From Desulfosporosinus metallidurans (GTDB taxonomy: Bacteria; Bacillota; Desulfitobacteriia; Desulfitobacteriales; Desulfitobacteriaceae), in contig NZ_MLBF01000008.1 in assembly GCF_001936615.1 (NCBI RefSeq), positions 78,091-142,090 on the forward strand: a stretch of 64,000 bases of DNA, given 5' to 3'. This document shows positions 9,448-18,539 of the stretch, in pieces. The notes beneath the pieces were generated by a model, which made no database searches, was not told where the DNA came from, and saw only the letters and a program-made list of their open reading frames with translations. How positions within the stretch are numbered: the stretch's first letter is position 1; every line of letters begins with the position of its first letter. The translations under genes and the position numbers were made by a program.

Positions 9448-10308
9448 CTATACTAATATCTTTGGCTGCTTATACCGAAGCCAAAGGAGCGTCCAGACGA
9501 GCCCTAACCCCATGATTCCTGACCCTACTAAGAAGAGAACCCCGATCAGAGGAAGATTGACTAAAGCCACAAAAAAGATTGCTTCTATCAGAAGGCTCGT
9601 CAAAACTGGGTATTCTAATAGTTTTACGGACAGCCACTTCTTCCCTATATATTCCATGATCGGAACGATGCCGAAAACGACGGCTATTAGGTTGGCAATA
9701 AGCATCAAAATAGCTAGAGGGATACCGATCACCGTCAGAGAAAGAAGAATAATAAGGGCAAGGAAAACCAGCGAGACAGCCGTGCCAATTCCAAATAAGC
9801 GGGCAGCAGAAGAAGCCAATAACTCTTCAGATCGTCTTGAGGATTGCCTTACGTAATTTCTCAGCAGATAGCCTAAACAAGTCAGTAAAATAATACCCAA
9901 CAAACTCCCCATGAACCTTAAAAACCAAAATCCAGCCACCACCGCTCCAGCAAGCAAAAAGTTATTAATGAATTTCAAGGAGAAATTCAATTCAAAGATT
10001 CCCTTTTTAGCAGGTCTTTGTGAGAAATTATGCACGCTTCCACCAAGATCGATGACTAAATCAACTTGAGAATCTGGTTCAAGATAAGTATCCCCATTGA
10101 TGACGAGAACAATATCATTGACAGTGCCCCCAATTCGGGCATCGGAACCCACCGCCAAGACATTCTCAATCATCTGCCCTACGGGAACCACAACCGGATT
10201 CCCACCCATCTGTGTGAGCAACGTACCTGCAAATGCTGACAACGGTGCCATCATCAGAAAGATCCCCGTCAGAAATGCTACCATCATTAACTGGCTCTTC
10301 TTCATCAT
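9448..10308 (-). CDS. Membrane protein of unknown function, third gene of an ECF sigma operon
   Basis: 286 aa. An N-terminal hydrophobic signal or anchor (to about residue 27, ending SAFAG) is followed by ~80 residues with a repetitive Gly/Val/Asp pattern (VLAVGSDARIGGTV, VLVINGDTYL) that resembles bactofilin-like or beta-solenoid rungs. Four or five transmembrane helices then follow, to the end. The start overlaps the anti-sigma stop by 4 nt. I do not recognise a family function. Its place suggests an envelope protein controlled by, or helping sense for, the sigma/anti-sigma pair. Confidence 0.75.
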   Translation of the reverse strand: MMKKSQLMMVAFLTGIFLMMAPLSAFAGTLLTQMGGNPVVVPVGQMIENVLAVGSDARIGGTVNDIVLVINGDTYLEPDSQVDLVIDLGGSVHNFSQRPAKKGIFELNFSLKFINNFLLAGAVVAGFWFLRFMGSLLGIILLTCLGYLLRNYVRQSSRRSEELLASSAARLFGIGTAVSLVFLALIILLSLTVIGIPLAILMLIANLIAVVFGIVPIMEYIGKKWLSVKLLEYPVLTSLLIEAIFFVALVNLPLIGVLFLVGSGIMGLGLVWTLLWLRYKQPKILV

Positions 10309-10817
10309 GACAACACCTCCTCAAATTGAAATCCCTTGAACAAGGCTCGTAGGAAGTACACCCCAAGGACTGCGAGAAAAACGACGGCCAGTGTGATCCC
10401 CAGCCCAATTACCGGAGGCACAACAAGCGTGATGAACGTCAGCCATGTATGCATTAATACGGATGTTGTCTTATAAAACAAGCGGAGTACACTAAGCAAG
10501 AACGGAGAAAATAGTGAAAGGATTGGAACCCCCAGAACGATAAGTGCAAGACCAGTCCAGCGTGCTTGCTTGTGAGCGACTCTGTGCTCTTTTCGGATCG
10601 AGGTCAATATTCGTTCTTCCAAATCATCGGGAACAGGAATACTATTCATAGCTTGTTTGATTTGGAAGCTAAGCTTCTGAAGTTCATCAGCCCATCCTTG
10701 GCAATTCGGACAAGACAGCAAATGATTCCTAATTAACGTTTCTTTTAAAACCGGCAATTCCCCATCGAGATATTCGGTAATCTGGGCCGTGCATTCAGAA
10801 CAATTCATGTTTTTCAC
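10305..10817 (-). CDS. Zinc-type anti-sigma factor (ZAS/zf-HC2) with membrane segments
   Basis: 170 aa. His32-x3-Cys36-x2-Cys39 (NHLLSCPNC), with Cys6 and Cys9 ahead of it, is the anti-sigma zinc-binding motif. An amphipathic region precedes two hydrophobic segments (~87-112 and ~122-155), placing the sigma-binding domain in the cytoplasm. It starts 11 nt after the ECF sigma gene and overlaps the next gene by 4 nt. It is expected to hold the sigma factor inactive until an envelope or redox signal; the extra Cys pair makes thiol sensing possible (inference). Confidence 0.88.
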   Translation of the reverse strand: MKNMNCSECTAQITEYLDGELPVLKETLIRNHLLSCPNCQGWADELQKLSFQIKQAMNSIPVPDDLEERILTSIRKEHRVAHKQARWTGLALIVLGVPILSLFSPFLLSVLRLFYKTTSVLMHTWLTFITLVVPPVIGLGITLAVVFLAVLGVYFLRALFKGFQFEEVLS

Positions 10818-10828
10818 TCCTTCACTCT

Positions 10829-11344
10829 TTAATCCGAAAGAATCTTGCGTAGTTGTACCCTCGCACCATGAATTCTAGATTTTACTGTTCCCAGAGGAAT
10901 AGAGAGCATGTTTGCAATCTCCTGATAATCATAACCCTGCCATTCTCTGAGCATTAATGCTTCTCTGTATTCTGGAATCAATTGAAGGATAGCCTCTTGC
11001 ATCTCTAACCGTTGATCCGATTTTTGAGGGTTCTTTTCAAGGATCCGATCTAATTCTGTGTCCGGCACCGGGGTCGGTTTCTGTTTTCTTAACCGGTCTA
11101 AGCAACTGTTGGTAATAATCCGCTTGAACCAAGAATTAAACGCCCGCAGATCCTGCAATTCGTTAATTGAGCGATAAACTTTCAGGAAAATTTCCTGTGC
11201 GACATCTTCCGCCTCATGTCCATCGTGCAAGAGTACAGACGCAGTGCGATAAACATAAGGGGTGTATTGCTTAAGCAAGCGGGCAAATGCTTCCTCATTC
11301 CCTGAACGAACTTGTTCAATCAGCTTTAACTCTGTCATGTTCAC
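10829..11344 (-). CDS. RNA polymerase ECF-type sigma factor
   Basis: 171 aa, with sigma region 2 (VYRTASVLLHDGHEAEDVAQEIFLKVY) near residues 30-58 and region 4 (LREWQGYDYQEIANML and GTVKSRIHGARVQLR) at the C-terminus. Proteins of this size with this layout are ECF sigma factors of the SigW/RpoE type. It is the first gene of a three-gene operon with a zinc anti-sigma factor and a membrane protein. I could not identify a convincing autoregulated promoter in 11345-11470. Confidence 0.92.
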   Translation of the reverse strand: MNMTELKLIEQVRSGNEEAFARLLKQYTPYVYRTASVLLHDGHEAEDVAQEIFLKVYRSINELQDLRAFNSWFKRIITNSCLDRLRKQKPTPVPDTELDRILEKNPQKSDQRLEMQEAILQLIPEYREALMLREWQGYDYQEIANMLSIPLGTVKSRIHGARVQLRKILSD

Positions 11345-11470
11345 AGCATCAGTTCGTCCCCTCTTAGCAAATTCCGCGCAGTTTTATCTCAGTTCAGCCC
11401 TATTCTACCTTACCATCATATCATACCCATTAATGTGAAGCTTTCTTTAAACAAGCCGCATGTACTATTC

Positions 11471-11584
11471 ATAATGCGCTGTCATAATCTCTCAAATAAC
11501 AAGACGAGGAAACTTTGTAAAAAGTTCGCGAACCTTTTACAAAGTTGCTTCGTCTCTATAAGTGGATGACAATCAAGTTTCCAA
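11471..11584 (+). repeat. Long-hairpin intergenic repeat, copy 1
   Basis: A ~114-bp element from ATAATGCGCTGTCATAATCT to GACAATCAAGTTTCC contains a ~20-bp stem: left arm 11503-11522, right arm 11535-11554, two mismatches. The loop carries the palindrome GTTCGCGAAC. A second copy is at 44109-44220. It occupies most of the gap between the ECF sigma gene and the PAP2 gene. Confidence 0.7.
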
Positions 11585-11602
11585 GTATAAGGAGGATATA
11601 GC

Positions 11603-12208
11603 ATGAATTCATTCGATCTCTTTGGCTACCATTTGATCAACCAGTGGGCAGGACATGTACCCCTACTCGATAAATTTATGTCCTTTACCGCTCAATACGC
11701 CTTGGAACTATACGGTCTTTTGTTTCTGGTTGCTTGGTTTACCATGCCAGAGTCCGAAGGTAACCGCCGACACGCCCTGATCGTGGCGGGATTTTCCGGG
11801 ATTTTCGCCTTGCTGATTAATGTTCTCGTATCTCATGTATGGTTTCGACCACGCCCCTTTGTTTCCCTCCCAAAAGGATCGTTCACCCAGCTCATTCCCC
11901 ACTCTATTGATGCTTCGTTTCCCAGTGATCATGTATCGGGCAGTTTTGCTTTTGCAGCAGGATCATGGAAAAACTCTGATCGTTGGGTAAGTTATAGCTT
12001 TACCACCTTAGCAATCCTTGTGGCAGTTGCCCGTGTCTACACAGGAGTTCATTGGCCTACAGACGTCATCGCTGGAGCCATCGTCGGATTTTTGAGTGCT
12101 CGAATCATGTGGGCTGTTAGTCCTCTTTTAAAACCCGTAAGTCAATTTGGTATGCGTTTATTCCACTTTGGTCCCTATGCATTGGTCCCTTCGAGCAAAG
12201 GAAAATAA
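11603..12208 (+). CDS. bcrC: PAP2-family undecaprenyl-diphosphatase (BcrC-like)
   Basis: 201 aa with about five membrane segments. It has the phosphatase motifs FRPRPF, SFPSDHVSG (PSDH replacing PSGH, as in BcrC) and ARVYTGVHWPTD with the catalytic Arg/His/Asp. It would dephosphorylate undecaprenyl pyrophosphate at the outer membrane face, recycling the cell-wall lipid carrier. AAGGAGGATATAGC precedes the ATG. It is divergent from the ECF sigma operon across the hairpin repeat. ECF sigma factors often control bcrC in Firmicutes, so regulation by the neighbour is possible (inference). Confidence 0.85.
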   Translation: MNSFDLFGYHLINQWAGHVPLLDKFMSFTAQYALELYGLLFLVAWFTMPESEGNRRHALIVAGFSGIFALLINVLVSHVWFRPRPFVSLPKGSFTQLIPHSIDASFPSDHVSGSFAFAAGSWKNSDRWVSYSFTTLAILVAVARVYTGVHWPTDVIAGAIVGFLSARIMWAVSPLLKPVSQFGMRLFHFGPYALVPSSKGK

Positions 12209-12312
12209 TCCACGACCCGCAAAATTGGTTTCGGATCTTGTAAATAGTTGTATACTAACTAAAAGACAGGATATTATACTGTGTACCAATTACATTAAGA
12301 CGAGGTGGATGG

Positions 12313-13893
12313 ATGAAGAACCCCAACCTCCCCCAACCGATCACGATTGGTCGCCTCCAGGAGGCTTTATTGTTGCAAACCCTAGGCGACACCCATGCCT
12401 CGATGCAAAACTTTTCCGAGTTATCCGTTCATACACTCCGCTTCACAGGGATTAAAACCTTCTCCTTACCTTTTACTGGTGAAACAATCACATTGGAACC
12501 CCGCGATGACTCGACTGTTTCTCTGAAGCTTGAGATTTCCAACGAACGATTCGTCTTGCTCTTTACCCAACAAGAACCTTCTTCCTGGCCATCCTTTTGC
12601 GCCAAAGCAACGGATTGGTTAGAGCGAGAACTAGGTCGTATCCTGCTAGCCAGTGAACATTATTCTCAAATGATTGTTGAACACTTGACCAACGGAGATG
12701 GATTTTCGTTTTTGAACAACGTACAAGAGATTTTCGGGTGGGATATCTTCCTTTTGAATAAACAACTTGAAATTCTTAAATGGGCAGGGGGGAAATCCCT
12801 TCCCGTAGCCCCCATCTCTTTCACCCCCCCAAAGCTGTCCCACCCCCACCCATCACCTGACTCACCTTTTGTTCAACTCTCTAAAGGGCAGTGGACCCAG
12901 AAAGAGTACCAAACCCTTCCCCTAACCTGGTGTCCGCTTTCAGGGGCAGAAGGAACCTTGGGCTTTCTTGGTTTAGCGGCCAACCTTCAAGATATCGGAA
13001 GTATTGAACGCTTTTTCCTCTCGAAAACTGCTACCCTCATCTTACTTGAACTCGCTAAGACACAGTGCCTTCAGGACAGTGAACGCCAACATCACAGAGA
13101 TTTTCTCTTTGATTTACTTTACAATAATTTTGACTCTCTGGAGGTTATCATTTCACGAGGCAAGTTATGGGGATGGGATTTCTCGAAACCTCACTTTGTG
13201 GTTGTGGGTGAAATTCCCGGTTATAATCCCGATTCCGCCGAAAGCGAACGCTTTGAAGACTTTTTCACCCAAATGGCTTTGAGTTTGCGTTCTCGCCACT
13301 CCAAGGCAATTTGTCTCGAACGCAATGGTCAAGTTGTCTTCCTTTTTCCGCTCCAGGACATGATCCCCCAAGCAGAATGGCATGCTCAGGCATTTCATCT
13401 TCTTAAACCGATCATTCAACAGGTCAATACCTTTTCCATAAAAGAACCCTTCCTATTTGGCCTGGGCAACTTGTATTCCTCTGCCCGTTATCTACACCGA
13501 AGCTTTCAAGAAGCAAGAACAGCACTCGAATTAGGACAACTCTTAGACAATCCAGAACGCTTAATATCGTTTAGGGATCTTGGGATTATGCGTTTATTAC
13601 ATCGGTTTGACCGTCAAGAGCTGGAAGACTATCGTTCAGAAGTTCTCGGCCCTCTTCTGAAATTTGATAAGGAAAGCAATCTTGCTCTTGAAGAAACATT
13701 GTTAGCTTATTTCTCCTGCAATACAGACCTTAATGCTGCGGGAGAGAAGCTTTTCCTCCATCCGAACACCCTCCGCTACCGTCTCAAAAAGGCCTCAGAA
13801 ATTTTAGGCCGTGATTTATCCTCTTTAGAGAACCAAGTTAATCTCTTTCTTGCCCTTAAGATTGGTCGCTTAAAAATGATATGGCCGGACTGA
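12313..13893 (+). CDS. PucR/CdaR-type transcriptional regulator
   Basis: 526 aa. The C-terminal ~60 residues (NTDLNAAGEKLFLHPNTLRYR then KKASEILGRDL) are the PucR C-terminal helix-turn-helix. A GGDEF-like/CdaR middle region precedes it, and an N-terminal sensor region starts TIGRLQEALLLQTLGDTHAS, as in PucR N-terminal domains. GAGGTGG lies before the ATG. It stands upstream of, and codirectional with, the molybdoenzyme genes but is separated by a strong terminator, so it is its own unit. It is the obvious candidate regulator of the molybdoenzyme operon (inference). Confidence 0.88.
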   Translation: MKNPNLPQPITIGRLQEALLLQTLGDTHASMQNFSELSVHTLRFTGIKTFSLPFTGETITLEPRDDSTVSLKLEISNERFVLLFTQQEPSSWPSFCAKATDWLERELGRILLASEHYSQMIVEHLTNGDGFSFLNNVQEIFGWDIFLLNKQLEILKWAGGKSLPVAPISFTPPKLSHPHPSPDSPFVQLSKGQWTQKEYQTLPLTWCPLSGAEGTLGFLGLAANLQDIGSIERFFLSKTATLILLELAKTQCLQDSERQHHRDFLFDLLYNNFDSLEVIISRGKLWGWDFSKPHFVVVGEIPGYNPDSAESERFEDFFTQMALSLRSRHSKAICLERNGQVVFLFPLQDMIPQAEWHAQAFHLLKPIIQQVNTFSIKEPFLFGLGNLYSSARYLHRSFQEARTALELGQLLDNPERLISFRDLGIMRLLHRFDRQELEDYRSEVLGPLLKFDKESNLALEETLLAYFSCNTDLNAAGEKLFLHPNTLRYRLKKASEILGRDLSSLENQVNLFLALKIGRLKMIWPD

Positions 13894-13894
13894 G

Positions 13895-13932
13895 TCCCTT
13901 CTCCCCTTGCGGAGAAGGGCTTTTGTTTTTTT
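13895..13932 (+). terminator. Rho-independent terminator after the PucR-type gene
   Basis: CCCTTCTCC and GGAGAAGGG form a GC-rich stem closed by CCTTGC, followed by CTTTTGTTTTTTT. Confidence 0.92.
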
Positions 13933-14060
13933 CTACAACTCCAGACCTCTTATTTCATATTCCGCTCTAAAGGGACAAAACAAAGAAAAACGAACTATGC
14001 TATAGAGCCTAAGTGAATATAGGTACAAGATATCTCGCCTATGAGAAAGGAGGGCTTCTT

Positions 14061-14786
14061 TTGACACATCATCACCATCGTCACCCAGGCTCACCCACCC
14101 CAGTTCTCAAGATTCATGAGGACTTGCTGCTCGCACTGAGTCTTATCTTCGCCGAAGGAGGAGAAAAACTAGCCAGTACCTTAGGTCCACTCTTGAAATC
14201 TTGCACGGCCTTCGCCAACCACTATCAACTTGACGAACTAATTTCAGCCACAGAAACCTTGGCTCACTGCACAAACACGGATGACGACGAGTATCGCTTG
14301 ATGTGCTACGAGTTTAACCGCCTCTTTGTCGGCCCGACTTCTCCTGCAGCCCCCCCCTATGAATCCGTTTATTTGTCACCTGACCATTTAGTGATGCAAG
14401 AACAAACCTTAGCTGTCCGTAAACTGTACATTCAAGAAGGCTTACAGGCTTTAGCTCAAGGGGGTGAACCTGATGATTTTATTGCCACTGAACTTGAATT
14501 CGCAGCTTACCTCCTTAGGCGGATTAAAATCGTCCAGTTGGCAAAAAAAGACGTTCAAGCTTTCCACTACGAGAACCTTTACCACGAGTTTTGGGGGCAA
14601 CACCTTGGCCGTTGGTTAGGACCATTTGCCCAAACCGTTTTTCGATCAACCGAGCATCCAGTCTTTTCTGCCATAAGTCAAGTGCTCGAGGCCATCAACG
14701 ATTTCCATGCATTAAACACGAAGGGGGATCCTTATGAAACTAACGCGACGCAAATTCCTTGGAGGAGCGGCTGCGGCTGTCTCTAG
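14061..14786 (+). CDS. TorD/DmsD-family molybdoenzyme chaperone
   Basis: About 241 aa from a TTG at 14061, chosen because AAAGGAGGG lies 6 nt upstream; the ATG at 14013 has no RBS. The N-terminus is naturally His-rich (THHHHRHPGSP). The body is all-helical, with the TorD-like features YEFNRLFVGPTSPAAPPYESVYL and FHYENLYHEFWGQHLGRWL. Such chaperones bind the Tat signal of a cognate molybdoenzyme and aid cofactor insertion. The last 53 nt overlap the Tat-signal codons of the next gene in another frame, an unusually long overlap that ties the two together. The His cluster could bind metal (speculation). Confidence 0.87.
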   Translation: MTHHHHRHPGSPTPVLKIHEDLLLALSLIFAEGGEKLASTLGPLLKSCTAFANHYQLDELISATETLAHCTNTDDDEYRLMCYEFNRLFVGPTSPAAPPYESVYLSPDHLVMQEQTLAVRKLYIQEGLQALAQGGEPDDFIATELEFAAYLLRRIKIVQLAKKDVQAFHYENLYHEFWGQHLGRWLGPFAQTVFRSTEHPVFSAISQVLEAINDFHALNTKGDPYETNATQIPWRSGCGCL

Positions 14787-16935
14787 CCTTACCCTATTTA
14801 ATTTTAATATGTTAACCAATTCTCCCTCTGCCATTGCAACGAATCAACTTTCTGATACAATGAAAACATTTCGCAATGTCTGCCCCCGCAACTGCTACGA
14901 CACTTGCGGTCAGATTAGCTATGTACAAGACGGCATCCTCAAAAAAGTTGAAGGAGATCCTAAGCATGGCTATACCAACGGCAAACTTTGCCTCAAAGGA
15001 TATACTTACACCCGCCGTGTCTATAGCCCCGATCGCATTAAATATCCCATGAAACAATCTCCTCGTGGTTCCGGCAACTGGACCCGGATTAGTTGGGATG
15101 AAGCTATGGATACCATCGCCAAGAAAATCCTAGATTTAAAGAAGCGCTATGGTTCAACACTCCCGATCTGCTTTGATAAGTACTCTGGAAACTTTGGTAT
15201 TGTTCACTATGGTGCAGAAGGGACAATGTCCAGCCTCGGCTATACAACTCGGGCCCTTGGAACCCCTTGCTGGCCCGCTGGAATTGATGCCCAGACCTAT
15301 GATTTCGGTACGCTTTATTGTAATGACCCCGAAGACATGGTCAATGCTAAGTATATTATTCTCTGGGGACAAAATGCCGCTTGGACAGCAATTCACACAT
15401 TCCCTTTCATTAACAAAGCTCGGGAACGCGGTGCTAAACTCGTTGTCATTGATCCGATCGTAACGTCCACCGCTTCAAAAGCGGATCTCTACATTCAAGT
15501 TAACCCCAGCACAGATGGGGCTCTCGCTTTGGGCATGGCTCGCTATATTATCGATAATAACTGGGTCGATTGGGAGTATGCACGCGCCAACAGCGTCGGG
15601 TTCGATGAATGGGTGGACTATATCAAAAAAGATATAACCCTGGACTGGGCTTCTGAAAAAACAGGAGTGCCTAAAGACATTATCATGGAAATTGCCAGAG
15701 AATACGCAACAGCAAAACCGGCCAGCATGTGGGTTGGCTACGGCATGCAGCGCCATATTAACGGCGGTCAGAACGTCCGCATTATCGATGCTCTCGGAGT
15801 CATGACAGGCAATGTCGGAAAATCCGGTGGGGGCGTCAACTACGGTCACTTAGAAACATGGGGCTTCAACTATAATGCTATGATAAACTCTGCCCCTAAG
15901 GGTTCTAAAGGGTTTATCGGCCCAGATGGCAAAGAAGGGGATCGCTCCATCAACATGAACAACTTTGCCCACGATGTCTTAGCCCAAAGCGATCCTCCGG
16001 TGAAAATGCTATGGCTTGCTTGTCGAAATCCTGGCTCCCAGGATCCTGACACTCACGCCATCGAAAAAATGTTCTCCTCCATGGAATTTGTCGTTACCGT
16101 AGACTCCTTTTTCAATAAGACCGTCGAGATGTCCGATATTGTTTTGCCAGCAACCACGCATTTTGAAGACTGGGATGTCATGGCCAGCTATTGGCACTAT
16201 TGGGTCGGTATCAACCAAAGGGCCATTGACCCTCTGTACGAATCAAAAAGTGATGTTGAACTAGCCATGCTACTCTCTAAAAAAATGAATGCCTTGGAAC
16301 CAGGTTCTTGTACCTTCCCTACGTCAGGATCACCAGAGGAATGGTTAGCCAAAGAGTTTAACCCAGGCATGCTTAAAATGCTCGGGATTAACGATTATAA
16401 AGAACTTATCAATGCGCCGCGCAAGGCAAACCTGCCTTCTGCTTCCTGGTCCGATGGAAAATTCCGCACCCCTTCCAAGAAGATTGAAATTCACAGTGAA
16501 CTTGCCAAGAAGAACGGGCTGCCCGCCCTCCCGATATGGGTCGAAGAAATGAAGACCCCAGAGAAATACCCGATCCGCTTCATGACGCCCCATCCGCAAC
16601 ATGCTTTGCACTCCCAGTTCCAAAACCTGGACTGGATGATGACCGCAAACCCTGAGCCCAAGGTAGAGATTCACCCTGTTCTGGCCGCTAAATACGGCAT
16701 TTCGGAAGGAGATATGGTCAAGATTTATAACGACCTTGGCTCCGTCACTGTTAAAGCCCACCTAACTCAAACGACTTCTCAAAATGTCATCGTAGCTTAT
16801 GAGTCTTGGTATAAAAACTCTATCTTCAATGTTAATTACACCTTAAAGGCAACACCAAGCGATATGGGTAAACAAGCGACCGGCAACAACGGGGTAGCCT
16901 TTCACGATAATTTCGTAATGATTGAAAAAGCATGA
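14734..16935 (+). CDS. Tat-exported molybdopterin oxidoreductase, DMSO reductase superfamily catalytic subunit
   Basis: 733 aa. A twin-arginine signal (LTRRKFLGGAAAA, then a hydrophobic stretch to about residue 35) directs export. A [4Fe-4S] motif CPRNCYDTC with a fourth Cys in GKLCLKG follows, then the molybdopterin domains and a C-terminal dinucleotide-binding domain (KYGISEGDMVKIYNDLG). The Cys in GTPCWPAG is a candidate metal ligand, but I cannot assign it securely. With the Fe-S and DmsC-like subunits downstream this is a membrane-bound respiratory enzyme facing outward. Its substrate (DMSO/TMAO, polysulfide, thiosulfate or an organic compound) is not determinable here. AAGGGGGATCC precedes the ATG. 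Confidence 0.9.
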   Translation: MKLTRRKFLGGAAAAVSSLTLFNFNMLTNSPSAIATNQLSDTMKTFRNVCPRNCYDTCGQISYVQDGILKKVEGDPKHGYTNGKLCLKGYTYTRRVYSPDRIKYPMKQSPRGSGNWTRISWDEAMDTIAKKILDLKKRYGSTLPICFDKYSGNFGIVHYGAEGTMSSLGYTTRALGTPCWPAGIDAQTYDFGTLYCNDPEDMVNAKYIILWGQNAAWTAIHTFPFINKARERGAKLVVIDPIVTSTASKADLYIQVNPSTDGALALGMARYIIDNNWVDWEYARANSVGFDEWVDYIKKDITLDWASEKTGVPKDIIMEIAREYATAKPASMWVGYGMQRHINGGQNVRIIDALGVMTGNVGKSGGGVNYGHLETWGFNYNAMINSAPKGSKGFIGPDGKEGDRSINMNNFAHDVLAQSDPPVKMLWLACRNPGSQDPDTHAIEKMFSSMEFVVTVDSFFNKTVEMSDIVLPATTHFEDWDVMASYWHYWVGINQRAIDPLYESKSDVELAMLLSKKMNALEPGSCTFPTSGSPEEWLAKEFNPGMLKMLGINDYKELINAPRKANLPSASWSDGKFRTPSKKIEIHSELAKKNGLPALPIWVEEMKTPEKYPIRFMTPHPQHALHSQFQNLDWMMTANPEPKVEIHPVLAAKYGISEGDMVKIYNDLGSVTVKAHLTQTTSQNVIVAYESWYKNSIFNVNYTLKATPSDMGKQATGNNGVAFHDNFVMIEKA

Positions 16936-16948
16936 GGAGGAATCCCTT

Positions 16949-17515
16949 TTGAGTAAACAACTTGGCTTTTTACACAACTCAGAGAAATGTGTGGGCTGTC
17001 GGGGATGTGAAATGGCCTGCAAAAATGAATATCAAATTGATGCCGCCCCCCAGTGGCGTAAGGTTTTTCAACTCCATGAAGAAGATTACCCACTTCCTAC
17101 CCGCATGTTTTTCTCTATGGCTTGCAACCACTGCGCTCATCCAGAATGTCTCCGCGTCTGCCCGGTAGAGGCCTACACGAAACGCGAAGATGGGATCGTG
17201 GTCCATGATCCTAATCGCTGCATTGGCTGCCGTTTGTGTACCATGGCTTGTCCGTATGATCGCCCGCAATTTAACCCAGCAAAAAAGAAAGTTGAAAAAT
17301 GCAATTTGTGCTATCAGCGCATTGACAAAGGAGAAAAACCAGCTTGTGTCGCCGGTTGTATTACAGGGGCCTTGGAACTTGTGGAAATAAACTCAAGTCT
17401 TGACCAAGAGATCGGGGTACTCAAGACTTTACCCGGGCTACCCAGTCCGAATATCACAACGCCATCGATTCGATTTATCGGACCGAAACAAGGCAAACAA
17501 ATAAGGAGGGGTTAA
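16949..17515 (+). CDS. Four-cluster ferredoxin subunit (DmsB/PsrB-like)
   Basis: About 188 aa from the TTG at 16949, which is preceded by GAGGAGG at 8 nt; the ATG at 16922 lies inside the upstream gene. It has four cysteine groups: CVGCRGCEMAC near the start, CNHCAHPECLRVC, CIGCRLCTMAC, and CNLCYQR with CVAGC. This is the pattern of electron-transfer subunits of DMSO reductase-type enzymes. It would wire the catalytic subunit to the membrane anchor encoded 3 nt downstream. It has no Tat signal of its own and so would be exported as a complex with the catalytic subunit. Confidence 0.92.
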   Translation: MSKQLGFLHNSEKCVGCRGCEMACKNEYQIDAAPQWRKVFQLHEEDYPLPTRMFFSMACNHCAHPECLRVCPVEAYTKREDGIVVHDPNRCIGCRLCTMACPYDRPQFNPAKKKVEKCNLCYQRIDKGEKPACVAGCITGALELVEINSSLDQEIGVLKTLPGLPSPNITTPSIRFIGPKQGKQIRRG

Positions 17516-17518
17516 CCT

Positions 17519-18346
17519 ATGGGAGACTTGGAATGGCCGTTAATTACCTTTACCGTTCTGGGACAAGTCGGAATTGGGATCATCCTCATGCTCTGGTGGT
17601 TAAACCGTGATCACCTTGATAGCAAGTTATTAAGAAAAGGTACCCTTGTTTCTGGGATCTTACTGGCCCTAGCTTTGTTGGCTTCACTGTTTCATCTTGG
17701 GCATCCTGAAGCGGCCTATCGTGCCTTAACCCACCTGGCTTCCTCGTGGTTAAGCCGTGAAATTCTCCTATTCCTCCTCACCTTCCTGGCCTGGATCTAC
17801 CTCTATTGGAAGTCAAGGCAACCATCAAGTAATCCTTCCTTCGGCTTAGGAGTTACTTCTGTCCTTGGTTTGATGGGAGTTGTTAGCAGTGCCATGATTT
17901 ATGTCCTACCCCGTGTTCCAGCTTGGAATAACATCGGACCGGTTTTCTTCTTTTTACTAACCACTGGCTTACTCGGGGCACTTTGCACTTTAGTCCTCGG
18001 GAAAGAACTTTTACAACCTGCTCAAAGGAAACGTCTGCTACAAGGGTCACTCGGATTCACTATTTTGAGCTTACTCATCACTATAGTCTATGGTTCCATG
18101 CTCAGTGCAACTGTAGAAGGAGCAGCTACCTTAAACTTCCTTTTGAGCAACCCACTCTTTTGGGCTCGCGCTCTTCTGGGATGGATAGCTCCCCTCGTTC
18201 TTTTGATTGCCCTTCTTAAAAAGGGTCACGTTGAAAAACCTCAATTAATTGTAGTCGTTACTGTACTGGCTGCCCTTGGGGAAATTCTCGGTCGGATCCT
18301 TTTCTATCTTAGCGCGGTAGGCATTCATATCAACGCCTTGTTCTAA
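17519..18346 (+). CDS. DmsC-type membrane anchor subunit
   Basis: 275 aa with about eight transmembrane helices. The N-terminal half has the DmsC pattern WPLITFTVLGQVGIG and LASLFHLGHPEAAYRAL. It anchors the molybdoenzyme and oxidises quinol. The start follows AAGGAGGGG directly after the ferredoxin gene. It is the last gene before a large RNA hairpin and the second molybdoenzyme gene. Confidence 0.9.
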   Translation: MGDLEWPLITFTVLGQVGIGIILMLWWLNRDHLDSKLLRKGTLVSGILLALALLASLFHLGHPEAAYRALTHLASSWLSREILLFLLTFLAWIYLYWKSRQPSSNPSFGLGVTSVLGLMGVVSSAMIYVLPRVPAWNNIGPVFFFLLTTGLLGALCTLVLGKELLQPAQRKRLLQGSLGFTILSLLITIVYGSMLSATVEGAATLNFLLSNPLFWARALLGWIAPLVLLIALLKKGHVEKPQLIVVVTVLAALGEILGRILFYLSAVGIHINALF

Positions 18347-18379
18347 TTTCTCCAAATTGAATGATTTTCCGCAATGCTA

Positions 18380-18427
18380 AGGAGCCCGGAAGTTGGGGGG
18401 TGAAAACCCCATGCTTTCTGGGCTCCT
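18380..18427 (+). ncRNA. Nested hairpin between the two molybdoenzyme modules
   Basis: AGGAGCCC (18380-18387) pairs with GGGCTCCT (18420-18427). Inside, GGGGT and ACCCC enclose a GAAA tetraloop, with partial pairing (GGAA/TTTCT) between. No clear T-run follows directly (TATATTGTTT), so it may be a weak terminator, a processing or stability element, or a structured leader for the second module. The typing is structural only. Confidence 0.45.
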
Positions 18428-18539
18428 ATATTGTTTAACTCACAAAGTAATTTCCCTATTTCATTCATACTCAGAGGTTTTTTAGTAAACTCTAACGAAT
18501 AATACAATACGAGAGAATGCATCGTAAGGATGATCATAT

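Noticed and set aside
11345..11470. Autoregulated ECF promoter of the sigma factor
   Set aside because: TATGAT-like boxes exist but no convincing -35/-10 pair of ECF type (e.g. AAC...CGT) could be fixed.
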